A stretch of 64,000 nucleotides of DNA from Azolla pinnata (taxonomy: Eukaryota; Streptophyta; Polypodiopsida; Salviniales; Salviniaceae). The stretch's first letter is position 1; every line of letters starts with the position of its first letter. This document shows positions 38,366 to 49,904 of the stretch, piece by piece. The notes below the pieces were generated by a model. That model worked only from the letters and a program-made list of their open reading frames with translations. It did no database searches and was not told the DNA's origin. The translations under genes were made by a program, and so were the position numbers. The DNA lies in the NCBI GenBank assembly GCA_037176905.1, contig JBBBWG010032086.1:1-64000 (forward strand), read 5' to 3'.

Positions 38366-40854
38366 GCGCCCCTTACCCTAACTTATTTTTCGTTACTATT
38401 GTGTTAGCATTGCATGTTTCCCAGTCAACACATAAAGATGAGACATTGTGAACTTGTAAAGATATATATAACGTATTTTCCATATGTTACTGTGATTTTT
38501 GTTGTGGGCATTTTTATCGATCTGACTACACTTGTATTGAAATAATGATTCGGGGTTATGAATATCTGCCCTTATCACTTTGGGGTAGGAGAGCCTCTGT
38601 TCCAATGCAATAATGAAATACATTGGTTGTGTAGCTCATGTAAAGTACCTTCTTCGCTTTGTTGGCATGTTTCTGAAACCCATCATTTCGATGGACTCAA
38701 ACTGCTGGATTGTGTTGTATGCAATGTCATTCTGATTTGAAATACCTTCATACCCATCCATATTGGGATAGGAGATGAATCCAGAATGCTTTCCAGTGCA
38801 GCATTGAATCTATTGCTGGTATATTCCATCTATTAGTGGGTGTGTTATCAATCTGATCATGGTGGCATTTTGTTGGTGGCTATAATTTTATCAATTTGAG
38901 TAAACAAACTGTCATTTTGTTGCTCTTACGCAGTCACGTTCGGTATAAGACATTCGCGAGAATCATGTTGTAGTTCATGATATAGGTAGGCCTTGTTGTA
39001 ATTCAGCGGTTGCGTTTTGGACATTTATACTGGTAGTGGGAGATTGTGGCTATGGAATCATAAAATTCATGTCGAAGCTATATGAGATTCGCAGATGACT
39101 TGGACTCGTCCTCGTCCTCGATCCGGTGGACAAATCGAGAAGAGCAATGAGTTCCAACGGTGGGATCTGCCTACAATAATAGTGTTGAAATCAATGTTGG
39201 TGTATGTGATGAAAAAACTTGGGGGTTGACAGCTTGAAAAATCTGCATCGATATGAAACGAATACGACGCAACATTATAGAAATGGATGTGTTCCATTGC
39301 ATATAATCGCAATTAGTTAACGATTCGGGATCCGAACGATTCGATCCTCTACTGGACATAGTCGACGACACTAGCACGGCTTCCGAATCAAGTCGCTTTT
39401 CGAGCTGTTCGAAAGTCAAAAAAACTGAACTCAAGCAGACAGAGGCATCGGCAGACAGCCTGTGCTTGCTAATTACACAAATTAATAGGTGACGAAGCCG
39501 ACGATCTAATGCTTTAATCGGTACCCAGTATTAGGCCCTAAACCCTAAGCTGTTTGTCGTTACATTGAACAAGCCTGCAACCAGCTGCTTCACATGATCT
39601 CTACTGAAAGCCTGGGTTCTGAAGCCTGGGGTGATCTGCGCCACGCTTGTTCAGACGGGGAGCTTGAAGAAGAGCTTCGATCGAGCTCTGCAGAAACGCG
39701 CCGAATCCTGCGACTGCTACTGACTGAGAAGTAGCACGAGAAATCCCAATCGGATCAAACCGAACCGCGCCCACCGGAGCTGGAATCCCCTCTGAAGTCT
39801 CACCCACATCCTGGGCCGTTATAGCGTCAGCTTTTGGATCGCGTTGCGTAGAGATGGACCGATTCTGTCGATCCGAATATAGTCACGGATCCAGCGAAGC
39901 TCGATTCAGTCTGTCGTTCCACGATTCCTCGCCTCGTCACAACGATGCGCCCACTGGCTTCTTCTTGTCGCGATCTCATTGTTGTTGTGGATGCTTTGGG
40001 CTGAATGTTTTTGTTTTTTGTTTTGTTTTTTTTTTTTGTCTGGCATCAGCTCGGCGAGTCAGGGAGCCATGTGCAGGAGGCTCATGATATGAATGCTGAT
40101 AGGTATGTAAAAACATCCATCCTCCCACACACACATACATGCATGCATACATGCATCCATACATACACACATGCATGCATGCATTCAAACATACATGCTA
40201 CCGTTGCTAAGAAAACACGTATTTTGTTTACGTTTTCGACGAGTCAGATGTATTCTACACGTATTTAACGGTTTTAAACCGTCGTCGTTTCAGTCGGATC
40301 TATTGGACATCATTTTGACTTGAGAGTGAATCATAGCCATTTTTTGTTAACTTAAAATTTTAAGACCTTATTTTCTATAGTGCAAGATTTTATAGATTCA
40401 CTACCGCCGGGAAATGGAAGATGGCAAATTTAGTGATATGTGGGTTTAATTCGTTGTAAAATTCGTCGACTTATTATTTGATGCATTTCGATGTATTCAA
40501 CCCGTATTTAACGTGTTTAACAGCTATATGATGAACTGTGCATTCTACGTGGTTACAAAACTTTTTATTAAACACTTTGAAAATACGTAGCGTGTATACT
40601 GTACGCGTACGGTATGCTACGTATGCGGCAGCATTGCATACATACATGGGGACCTTCTGACAGATGGTTATACAGATGATTCTATATCCTCGCTACAAAT
40701 GCCAGCCGGCCGATTGACCAACCACCAGTTTAGCAGCATGAACTGTGCGATCGATCGTGTGCAATAATAATAAATGTGGTTGAAGAACACTGCTATTGGC
40801 TGGTGGATGTGTAGATAGCAGTAGCAGCAGAAACCAGCCTGGTTTCTGCTGCTT
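38366..40854. other. Stretch without a recognised gene
   Basis: 38366-38560 is the likely 3' UTR of adenylosuccinate lyase. The minus strand of 39880-39601 has an open frame with a protein-like composition (DPIGISRATSQSVAVAGFGA) that I do not recognise; it may be a transposon fragment. 40125-40195 is a 'catgcatacatac' simple repeat. Nothing else is supported. Confidence 0.45.
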
Positions 40855-40895
40855 TAAACCCTAAACCCTAAACCCTAAACCCTAAACCCTAAACG
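40855..40895 (+). repeat. CCCTAAA tract
   Basis: Five to six near-perfect AAACCCT units, interstitial. Confidence 0.9.
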
Positions 40896-41051
40896 TAAGT
40901 TTCGGGTGGCTCCAATCAGCCGAATTGTCACATCAGTGCTCCTTTCAGCTTCCGTATATATATGCCCACTCGCGACATGCATGTTACATGCACTTGTGTA
41001 GATTTGCTCTACAGAAACCACCATCATTCTTGTCAAATCTGTCGGCCGAAA

Positions 41052-41107
41052 ACAAAAGAAGAAGAAGAAGAAGAAGAAGAAGAAGAAGAAGAAGAAGAAG
41101 AAGAAGC
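41052..41107 (+). repeat. (AAG)n microsatellite
   Basis: About 18 AAG triplets, pure. Open frames across it are artefacts. Confidence 0.9.
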
Positions 41108-41340
41108 TTCTTCTCGGTGTTCACACTTGGCAAGCCAATTTTGCCGATGGCGCATGAGCATCGGTGTCGTAGTATTTAGGCTATACAACATGCATTTCAC
41201 ATCATGCGCCCAAAACATCAGGACATCGGAACCTGCATCGAACGAACACAGATGATCGCACAAACCCTTCGAGAATACGACCACATGATCACACGTCGCA
41301 ACTGAGCCTTTAACTCGACACTAATGAACGCGGCTCCAAT

Positions 41341-41880
41341 TGCAGCTCTAAACCCTAAACCCTAAACCTTAAACCAATCGATTTGAGATGGCCTCATATG
41401 GGGGGGGGGGCACTTTCCACACAAATCATCTGAGAAAAGAAAACCATAAACCCTAATTCCTAAGCCGATCGATTGGAGATGGCCTTGTACGGACGGATTC
41501 ATACGAAATCATATAAAAAACTATTAGAACCCTAAACCCTAAACCCTAAACCTGAACTGATCGATTTGAGATGGCCTCATATGTGGTTCACTTTTTTCAC
41601 ACTAATCATATGAAAAACTATCAGAACCCTAAACCCTAAACTCTAAACCAAATGAATTGAGATGGCCTCATACGGGGTTGGGGGCCGCTTTTTCACACTA
41701 ATCATGTGAAAACTATCGGAAACCTAAACCCTAAACCCTAAACCCTAATCGATTTAAGATAACCTCATCATATGGGAGGCGCTTTTTCACACTAATCATG
41801 TGAAAACTATCGGAAACCTAAACCCTAAACCCTAAACCCTAATCGATTTAAGATAACCTCATCATATGGGAGGCGCTTTT
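41341..41880 (+). repeat. 91-97-bp satellite with CCCTAAA blocks, six copies
   Basis: 'gatggcctc' or 'gataacctc' recurs at 41387, 41478, 41570, 41661, 41758 and 41852. Each unit combines two to four CCCTAAA motifs, a 'cgattTgagat' part and 'ttcacactaatcatgtgaaa', which contains a short hairpin. The last two copies are almost identical and the first two are diverged. Confidence 0.9.
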
Positions 41881-42686
41881 TCACACTAATCATGTCAAAA
41901 ACAAATCGGAGGCAGCGCATGGGCTGTCTCCAACGCGTGGCCCCGCCTCCATTTAATTCCAACATACGAACATGCATCGATCGATGCATACCACGGCGCA
42001 TGCCAACAACATGTTCGTTAACTTCTAAGGCCGACATTATGGCCCCGCGACACAATCGGCGAACGTACAATTTTTGGGGGAGAAACCCAATCAATCCGGT
42101 GATGAGATTATAATGCTCTAGATCCAAATTGCAACGCGGGGAAAGGAGTTTGGAGCTTCTGGTGATGACGAGGCCCGACACCTAACTTTTGCAAGCGGCA
42201 ACTGCGAACGAGATTGATTCGAGCATTCGAGATTGATAAATCACCAGAAGAATGGTAAACTTAATAGAATTTCTTAAGTTTTGGAAAATAGAGATTGATT
42301 TTTGTAACGAAAAGGAGAAATTTTGCGATTGTTTTTCACAAAAAGATAGCGCATAACATTCGCAAACGTTTGCAAGCTCACGTTCGTGTTTGCAAAAGCC
42401 GGAAGCCTGCGAAATGTTACGTTCTGTGATCATGCCCATCACATGAATGGCCCCCATCCCAACAATCCGCATCCGTCATCCACATCCATTCTCCATCTCC
42501 TTCCCGCGCAAATTGCAATCGATCGATCAATCGATCGATCAATCAATTGATCCCTAGCTCTCATGCTCTCCAATCCTCGTTTCAAAAGCGCGATCCATTC
42601 TTTGTCGCGGCGGCCGATCTAGATGGTACGGATCGCTTGTGTCCACAACTTTTTTCGCTCGCGCTCAAAGCAGGGTGCGCCAACTT
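41881..42686. other. Stretch without a recognised gene
   Basis: No coding region is supported. There is a 'cgatcgat' run near 42520-42545. Confidence 0.5.
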
Positions 42687-43200
42687 TAGGGTTTAGGGTT
42701 TAGGGTTTAGGGTTGAGATGGCGAGCCGAAATGAGCCATGCGCCATGAATGGGGCTGGGAGAACAGTAATAGTAGTAGAAGTAGTAGTAGCTGATGGTGC
42801 GGGAGCAAGATTCGAACCCATGACGCTGTCGGCCAAAAACACAAGCAACAACAACAGCATCATCATCATCATCATCATCACCATCACCATCATAAGCACC
42901 ACCATAACCACCATCATAACCATCTCACCATCATGATCATCACCACCAACATCATCACTATCATGATCATCACCACCAACATCATCACCATCATGATCAT
43001 CACCACCACCATCATCACCACCATCATTATCACCATCATGATCATCTCCACCACCATCATCACCACCATCATGATCATCACCACCACCATCATCACCACC
43101 ATCATCATCACCTTCATCATGATCATCACCACCACCATCATCACCACCATCATGATCATCACCACCACCACCATCATCACCTTCATCACCATCAACAAGA
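42687..43200 (+). repeat. TTTAGGG tract and CAT/CAC minisatellite upstream of pectate lyase
   Basis: 42687-42714 has four TTTAGGG units. 42780-42850 on the minus strand has a B-box-like GGGTTCGAATCTT (possible SINE piece). 42858-43196 is built from 'catcatgatcatcaccacca' style units with a 30-36-bp higher order. The Asp/Gly- or Met/Val-rich frames across it are artefacts of the triplet repeat. Confidence 0.8.
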
Positions 43201-43553
43201 CATGGCATTATGGGAAAACCGATCGATCGAACCCCATGTGAGCCCCGTCTCGTGAGAGAGAGAGAGAGAGGAAAAAAAAGAAACAAAACAAAAGAGAGAG
43301 CGAGAGCCGAGGAGCAATGATCGATCGATCGATCGGTCGGCCGGCCCCAACCGCATCAGACGCGTAGAGACCCCCGGCCCTTTTCTTCGCCGCTTCTTTA
43401 AATGCAAAAGCTCCAATGGAACAAAAATGTACACAACTAATCCACATACATACACTCAACAACTAAACCACAAGTGTACAATTTATATATATATGTAGGA
43501 GGAAGAGAGGAGGAAGAAGGGTAGGAAGAAGGGTAGGAAGAAGCAAGAGCAGA

Positions 43554-46500
43554 ATGAGCAATCTTCTCTTCGTCGCGTTCGCAGCACTACTACTCTCTCT
43601 TCCTCGCGCGGTGCTCTCGCGCCACATCGCGCTCAACCGAACGCAAGCCGGCGACGGGTAAGAATCTCACAAACTTCGGGCACAAATCCGATTGCGAAAG
43701 CTATCGGACTCTCGGCTCGGCTCGATACCTACGATATACATACATATACATACCGTCTCGCCCCCGTGTCGTCGAGCTTGTTGCTTCCCAAAAAAGAAGA
43801 ACCCCTCGAAACAACGAGAGGCGCGTTCGCACCCATTGTCCTTACGATTCGTCAGCGGTGTCATTTTGGGCATCAAGCAGGAGCCAGAGGCGCGAGCTCG
43901 GGGGGGGCGGCGGATACACGGCGTCGTGCGCGACGGGGAATCCGATCGACGACTGCTGGCGCTGCGATCCCGAGTGGGAATCGAACCGCCGGCGGCTCGC
44001 GAGCTGCGGCCTCGGCTTCGGCCGCGATGCGACCGGGGGCCGCGACGGCGAGCTCTACGTGGTCACCGATGCGTCCGACGGCGACGCCGTGAACCCGCGG
44101 CCCGGGACGCTGCGGCACGCCGCCGTCCAGGCCGAGCCCCTCTGGATCGTGTTCGCGAGCGACTTCACGATCCGCCTCTCGCAGGAGCTCCTCGTCAACA
44201 GCTACAAGACGATCGATGGGCGCGGCCACGAGGTGCGTCCCCGGAAAATCCCCGATCCGTCTCCGCCGGCAGATTCCGGAAATATGCCCCGGTTACGTCG
44301 TCACCGCGCGAAATGTGTGTGCCGTGTTTTCTATCAAGATAGTTGAGCATCATGTCATCATGAGATTGTAAGTTCAATTCTCACCACTAAGTGTCATGAG
44401 GTTGTAGGTTGAAATTTGCAGATTTATAAATGCTTTGAAATATATATATACATATATATAGTGAAAGTTGTCATGAGCTTGTAAGTTTGGTTTTACAGAT
44501 TTATAAATGTTTCGAAACATATATATATATATATATATAGTGAAAATTGAACTTACAACCTCATGACATGATGCTCAACTATCTTGATAGAAACACACAT
44601 TTGTACTTGTAGTATTCTGTCTGATGTAGACATATATTCTAGTGATATGCCTTTTTATTCAGAAACTAATTTTTAAAATGTTTTAAAAGGGTTTTTTCCG
44701 ATTATTTTGATGCATGTGTTTTAGCTTCGAACCTAAATACTTGTAGCCTCATTGGTCCCTTTCAAGAGATTCATTGCCCGATTTTCCTGTTTTGTTTCTC
44801 ACCTCGACCTTTTCGTGCTCTCTGATTCGTCCCATCTCGCCTTCATTCATCCGTATCTCTTTCTTCATGCTCTCATGTCCTTCTCAACTTCCCCAAGTTC
44901 CTCGGCCCATCGCTCCTAGCATTCTAAAGTCCATGGCCTCGTCATACCTAGCTCGAAAGCTCGTGGCCCTGTGAATCACGCTCCACGGAAGCCGACCGTT
45001 CGTGCATCACAGCTGAACAGACGATTGTCGAATGCGTTCGTGGATTATGGGCCAACAACGTCAAACGCAGGTTAAAACACGTGCTAAAAGCAGTGTTTGT
45101 AACAACAATGCAGGTGCACATCGCGGGCGGCGCGTGCCTCACGCTGCAGTACGTGAGCCACGTGATCATCCACGGGATCCACGTGCACGACTGCCGGCCG
45201 GCGGGCAACGCCATGGTCCGCGACTCGCCCTCGCACTTCGGCTTCCGCACCGTGTCCGACGGCGACGGCATCTCGCTGTTCGGCGCGACCGACGTGTGGG
45301 TCGACCACGTCTCGCTCGCGCGCTGCACCGACGGCCTCTTCGATGCCATCATGGGCTCCACGCGCATCACCGTCTCCAACAGCTACTTCACCCAGCACAA
45401 CAAGGTAGGAAGCGGTGTGAACTCGAGCGCGTGAGAAACGGGGCGAATCGAAGGAATTCGAGGGGAAAGAGAGAGAGAGAGAGAGAGAGGGACAGAGAAG
45501 AGAGACAAACAGAATCAGAAACGAAAAATGAGTTTAGATTTCAAGATCGAAGCGACGGTAGCAACGAGTAGGCTGAAGGGCTCAAGATTGGTGTTGAACC
45601 GAATGAGTTCGAATGAATTAAATATGTGTCTATTTATATATCATTTTATTCAACGCGCTAGAATATTATAGGGTGTTTAATCTAAATATTTGTAATATTT
45701 AAAATAATAAAAAAACATTTTAGATTTATTTTAGACTGTTCTCGAGGATTTTTTTCAAATATATTATATAAATGTTTATGTAATTATTAAAATGATTTTT
45801 CTAAACATATTATCATAGCGACTAAAGGTTTGCCTAGTACATGAAGATGTTGTAGATTTGAATCCTTATATGCTAGGATGGATGTATTTCATCATCACAG
45901 TAAAGATGGTTGGTTGTGTTCTTGTTTAAAACTTTTTTCATGATTTCGACTCGCTGTTTCGAGAAAGATTTTCTTTGCACGTAGAGGTTGTGCTGATGTA
46001 TAAATATAAGAGTTCACCCCTGATTGCAGTAAAAGTGAATGACACCAGTTACACGAATTGTACGTTAAACTTTTGTTATATCCCGGTTCTCTCTTTCTGT
46101 TGCCACGCAATATCCTGCCTCTTGCCTTAGCTCTGCTCTATTTTGCCCTACTTATCTGTGACAGTAGCATTCTCAATAAGGTCAATTGGTTCTTGCCAAA
46201 CTTAAGGTATATGGTCTCTATGCCAATAGTGGAAAATGTGAGTTTGATTGTATTTAGGTGGAACTTGTAGTATATAGTTCTGACATTCTATTTCTAATGA
46301 GGAGTCTTAATTTCTTTATAAATCAAAATATAAAGCTTGTCATTTATACACTTCGATCGTGTCATGCCCACAGGTGATGCTGCTGAGCCACAGCGACGAC
46401 TACGTGGCCGACAAGACCATGCAGGCGACCATTGCGTTCAACCACTTCGGTGAAGGCCTCGTCCAGAGGATGCCGAGGTAACTCCCCACTCGATTCCGAG

Positions 46501-47714
46501 TCCCGTTTGTTACGAGCATAAGCGTAATAACGGACTAGAAGAAGGCATATCATGGACCTCCTAGTCAGTCTGCTAGTCAGTACGAGTTAAACCACGTTAA
46601 AAATCAAGTATAAGAATCAAATACATTCAATTATACGACAAGAGTATAACCAATCTTGTCTTTCCACTTGACCAATGCACTGTCTTACCATAAGCCAAGG
46701 GGTGGTCGGGCGTTTCTTTCTAACTTTCTCCTCTTTCCATTTATTTGTCTATGATGGCGATTAGATCCAACCCTCTGACATTGTTCTCGATGACTAGCCA
46801 ATGGCCTTTGTTTGTGTTTGTTTGTCTGTCTATCTGATCGCACATATCTCGGCACTTGTGATATATTTGTCGCAGATGCCGCCACGGGTTCTTCGAGATC
46901 ATCAACAACGACTACACACACTGGGAGATGTACGCGATCGGAGGCAGCGCGGAGCCGACGATCGTGAGCAGAGGAAATCGGTACACGGCGCCGTCGAACC
47001 CGTTCGCCAAGGATGTAAGAGAGAGCAGCTCGATGCGCCCTGAACTCCAAAAAGTCCCACCGCCCTCTTGTTTTTTTTTTTCAAAATCTCAGCAATTCTT
47101 ATACAAATTGCACTTGGTTTCAGAACCCCAGTCGTTCCACCCATGCATATGCACTTGGCAAATAGATTGTGGTGCACTTAGTGTTCATTGATTCCTTACA
47201 CTTGGGTTTTTCAGGACCCCAACAGTTCTTACAAAGATTGCACTTGGATTCAGAACCCCCCCCAGTCGTTCCACCCATGCATATGCACTTGGCAAAATAG
47301 ATTGTGCACTTGGTGTTCACTGATTCCTTACACTCGGGTTTTTTCAGAACCCCAGCAATTCCACCCACACAAAAAAATTGCACACTCGCACCAAGCATCA
47401 CTTGCACACCGCATCAGCTCCACGGATGCAGATGGCACTTTGCACAGATTGAACGGAGCCTTGTTTTTCTCGCGCGCCTGATTCTGCTGCAGGTGACGAT
47501 GCGCATGGACACGCCCGAGAGCAAGTGGACGGAGTGGGAATGGCAGTCAGAGGGCGATCTCTTCCTCAACGGCGCCTACTTCGTGCCCTCGGGAGCCCAG
47601 GATGCGGCGACGTACGACAAGGCGGCGACCACGGGGCCGAGGCCGTCATCGCTTGTCGGCACGATGACGGCGAGCGCCGGGGCGTTGAGCTGCGTCGCGA
47701 ATCGCCCGTGTTGA
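43554..47714 (+). CDS. Pectate lyase (polysaccharide lyase family 1), secreted
   Basis: Six exons with matching phases: 43554-43657, 43881-44232, 45114-45404, 46374-46477, 46876-47014, 47493-47714. The product is about 400 aa. Residues 1-23 are a signal peptide ([20 protein letters not shown]). The family blocks are complete: [89 protein letters not shown] with the catalytic arginine, [10 protein letters not shown], and [17 protein letters not shown]. It cleaves de-esterified pectin by beta-elimination in the cell wall and needs calcium. Exons are GC-rich (over 60% by eye) against AT-rich introns. Intron 2 holds a large inverted repeat and intron 5 contains the start of the duplicated segment. 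Confidence 0.95.
44324..44597. mobile_element. Inverted-repeat (MITE or paired SINE) insert in pectate lyase intron 2
   Basis: The left arm (44324-44384, 'tttctatcaagatagttgag' and onward to 'gtaagttcaattctcac') recurs as its reverse complement at 44540-44597 with few changes. Between them is a TA-rich core with an inner pair of 'cagatttataaatg' copies. It could be a foldback MITE with about 58-bp terminal repeats, or two head-out tRNA-derived SINEs, because each arm has a weak B box (AGTTCAATTCTC). It would fold into a long hairpin in the pre-mRNA. Confidence 0.7.
45430..45880. other. Part of pectate lyase intron 3: GA tract and possible SINE piece
   Basis: GA repeats lie at about 45468-45490. 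45815-45875 has 'tagcgactaaagg' and AGATTTGAATCCT with tRNA A/B-box-like spacing (weak). Confidence 0.3.
47120..47400 (+). repeat. About 110-bp tandem repeat in pectate lyase intron 5
   Basis: Two full copies and one partial copy of a unit containing 'cagtcgttccacccatgcat', 'atgcacttggcaaa' and 'tgattccttacac'. One copy of the same unit is present at 59964-60100. Confidence 0.75.
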
Positions 47715-47797
47715 TCTTACGCAATGCTTCTGATCCCACAGATCGGTCCCAGATTCATCGCTCCTACAATCATACATACATATATAACATACATATC

Positions 47798-47870
47798 ATT
47801 GTTGTTGTTGTTGTTGTTGTTGTTGTGGTGGTGGTGGTGTTTGTTGTTGTCGTCGTCATCGAGACAACAA
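47798..47870 (+). repeat. (GTT)n/(GTG)n microsatellite
   Basis: A triplet run shortly after the pectate lyase stop codon, in its 3' UTR. Confidence 0.85.
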
Positions 47871-48004
47871 TATGTTAGGCCACCTGCATTCTTTTGGGCA
47901 AGCTTTCTGCCTAAACCCTGGAAACTGTACAGATATATATCTCCTCTAATGCCGATCCCCGGTGGATTTGTATCTGCGCCTCAGACTGCAATCTCAACCC
48001 TTGC

Positions 48005-48350
48005 TGTCGAATGTGGGCATCTAATGGTCGTGTTCACACTGTCCATAAGTGGACGGGCCATATTTGTAATATGCCGAAAAGGCTTGTGCCCTAGCTTTGG
48101 GGTATAAATACTAAGCTTGTATGGTCATCGAAAGTTGGTTGCTCCAACTACAGTGAATAGAGGTTCTATTCTTATGCCTATCTTTCTCTCTCTCACTCTC
48201 TTGTGTCTTTGCCGCCACTTCTAACGGCCTCAGATCTGAAGCCTCCTCCTTCGGATCTGATCTTCTCTTTGTTCTAACCTACCTCTTGACACCTGCACCA
48301 TACTGTTGGGAGCTAGTGCATTGTTCCACCTGACGGCCTCACACACAACA
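48005..48350 (+). mobile_element. Solo LTR
   Basis: A 346-bp insert present in duplication copy 1 and absent from copy 2, where the empty site reads through at about 60292-60300. It begins TGTCG and ends CACACAACA, has a TATA box (gtataaata, about 48104), and is flanked by a 5-bp target-site duplication with one difference (CTTGC/CTGGC). Superfamily cannot be assigned without internal sequence. The insertion is younger than the segmental duplication. Confidence 0.75.
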
Positions 48351-48867
48351 CTGGCCTCCCTGGTCGTGTGAACCGGAAGAAAAAACCAGCGCCACGGCCT
48401 CGCAATCGTCAGAATTAGATTAAAATCTACTAATACGCGAGAATCTTGCCCCGGTTAACCCTTCGGATTACCTCCGAATACTTACATCTTTACATATGAG
48501 GTACGGATCACTTCTCACACTTCACGTACAATATGGTCCGACTAATCGCGGAACGATGAAGAACAGTTGGCCTTATTCCATGGGGGACATCCCACAATGG
48601 GCTTGCATGGCTATAGCCTGACGACGGAATCTCCCGTCTCCTGTTCTCATTTGAGGATAAATGAATGAAGGAAGTGTATTTTGTAATGTCGAGAAACTAT
48701 GGGCGTATCGAGGGGCATGAATAGGCATACAGAAATACAGATACGAAATGTACGGGTAATGGAAATAGGAGAAGAAATTCTGAGGTCTATGATCTGGCAA
48801 CACGGTAACAAAATACAGCTAGATAATTTGATTTGTGCGAATTTATCGTATATAGGGAAACCCACAA

Positions 48868-49748
48868 AAAATGGGCCAACAAATTTATTTTAACGTGTAC
48901 TAAAACTAGAAATTACACATTAACACATCATTTTGTTTCTCACTAAAAATTAGCATGCAGTTATTTGATTAACATTAAATTGCTTAGATTTTGAAATTGT
49001 AGACTCTTGTCGATCGAATACATTAAGGGAATCGATCAGTAAACATCGGGAAGATCAAGAATCAACGAGCACAAGAAGCGATGGATGGAAGTGATTCGTA
49101 AGAGATGGATAGAATCAATTAGCGAGAAGCGATTAAGAAGTAGCATTAGCAATGAGGCAATGAATAAAATCGAATCAGTAGGAATTAATTGGACGTTAAC
49201 TTCTAGCGAGAAATAAACGTAGGCATTAATATGTAATTTGTTAATTTAGTTGGCGTTAAAGTGTAATTAGTAAGCTAGGAAAACTACCAAAAAAAGTCGA
49301 ATAAATTTATTAAATTTATTTTAATGCATATTAAAAATAAAACATTTGCAGATTAACGCCCGGTTTTACCTTTCACTAAGTCCAGTTAAATCCCACTAAT
49401 CGATTTTATTCCTTCCCTTACTTCTTAACTGCTTCTCACTAATCGATTCTACCCTTCTCGCACTAATCGCTTCCATCGATCTCTCATTAATCCTTTCTCT
49501 TCGCACTGCTATTTACTAATCGCTTGCTACATCCTACATCTGTTTACTGATTGATTCCCTTACTACATCCGATTAATAGAAAGTTAGTAACTCCGGAATC
49601 TAATTAGTTTGGCATTAATCAATTAACTGGATATTAAGTTTTAGCAAGTGTCAATGTGTAATTTACAATTAGTAGTCGCTAAATGTAATTAGTAAACTAT
49701 AAATACGAAATTAACATATAATTAATTAATTAATTATTTTTGGCCATT
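48868..49748. mobile_element. Foldback element with ~400-bp inverted arms, copy 1
   Basis: The left part (about 48868-49290) and the reverse complement of the right part (about 49300-49748) match over long runs. Examples are 'aagggaatcgatcagtaaac', 'gatggaagtgatt', 'gagaagcgattaagaagtag', 'gaataaaatcgaatcagt' and 'ttggac'. The termini start AATGGGCCAACAAATTT on the left and AATGGCCAAAAATAATT on the reversed right. AT-rich and non-coding, it looks like a non-autonomous DNA element that depends on a transposase elsewhere. It lies in both copies of the segmental duplication, so it is older than the duplication. Confidence 0.75.
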
Positions 49749-49904
49749 GGATGCGCAGCGCTTCACCATCGCTCTGCTCTGCCCAGCATCGATCCATCGA
49801 TCCATCGATCGATCGATCGATCTTCTGCTTGCTCGTGGGAATCATGATGATGATGAAGGCGACGATCATGATGATGATGATTATGATCAGCTGCCCCGGA
49901 CTCA

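Noticed and set aside
39601-39880. Minus-strand frame with DPIGISRATSQSVAVAGFGA
   Set aside because: The composition looks protein-like, but I recognise no family, see no clear start or splice signals and cannot tell a gene from a transposon fragment.
42693-43286. Asp/Gly-rich 197-codon frame on the minus strand and Met/Val- or Ile/Thr-rich frames on both strands
   Set aside because: All are readings of a CAT/CAC triplet minisatellite and have no conserved domain.
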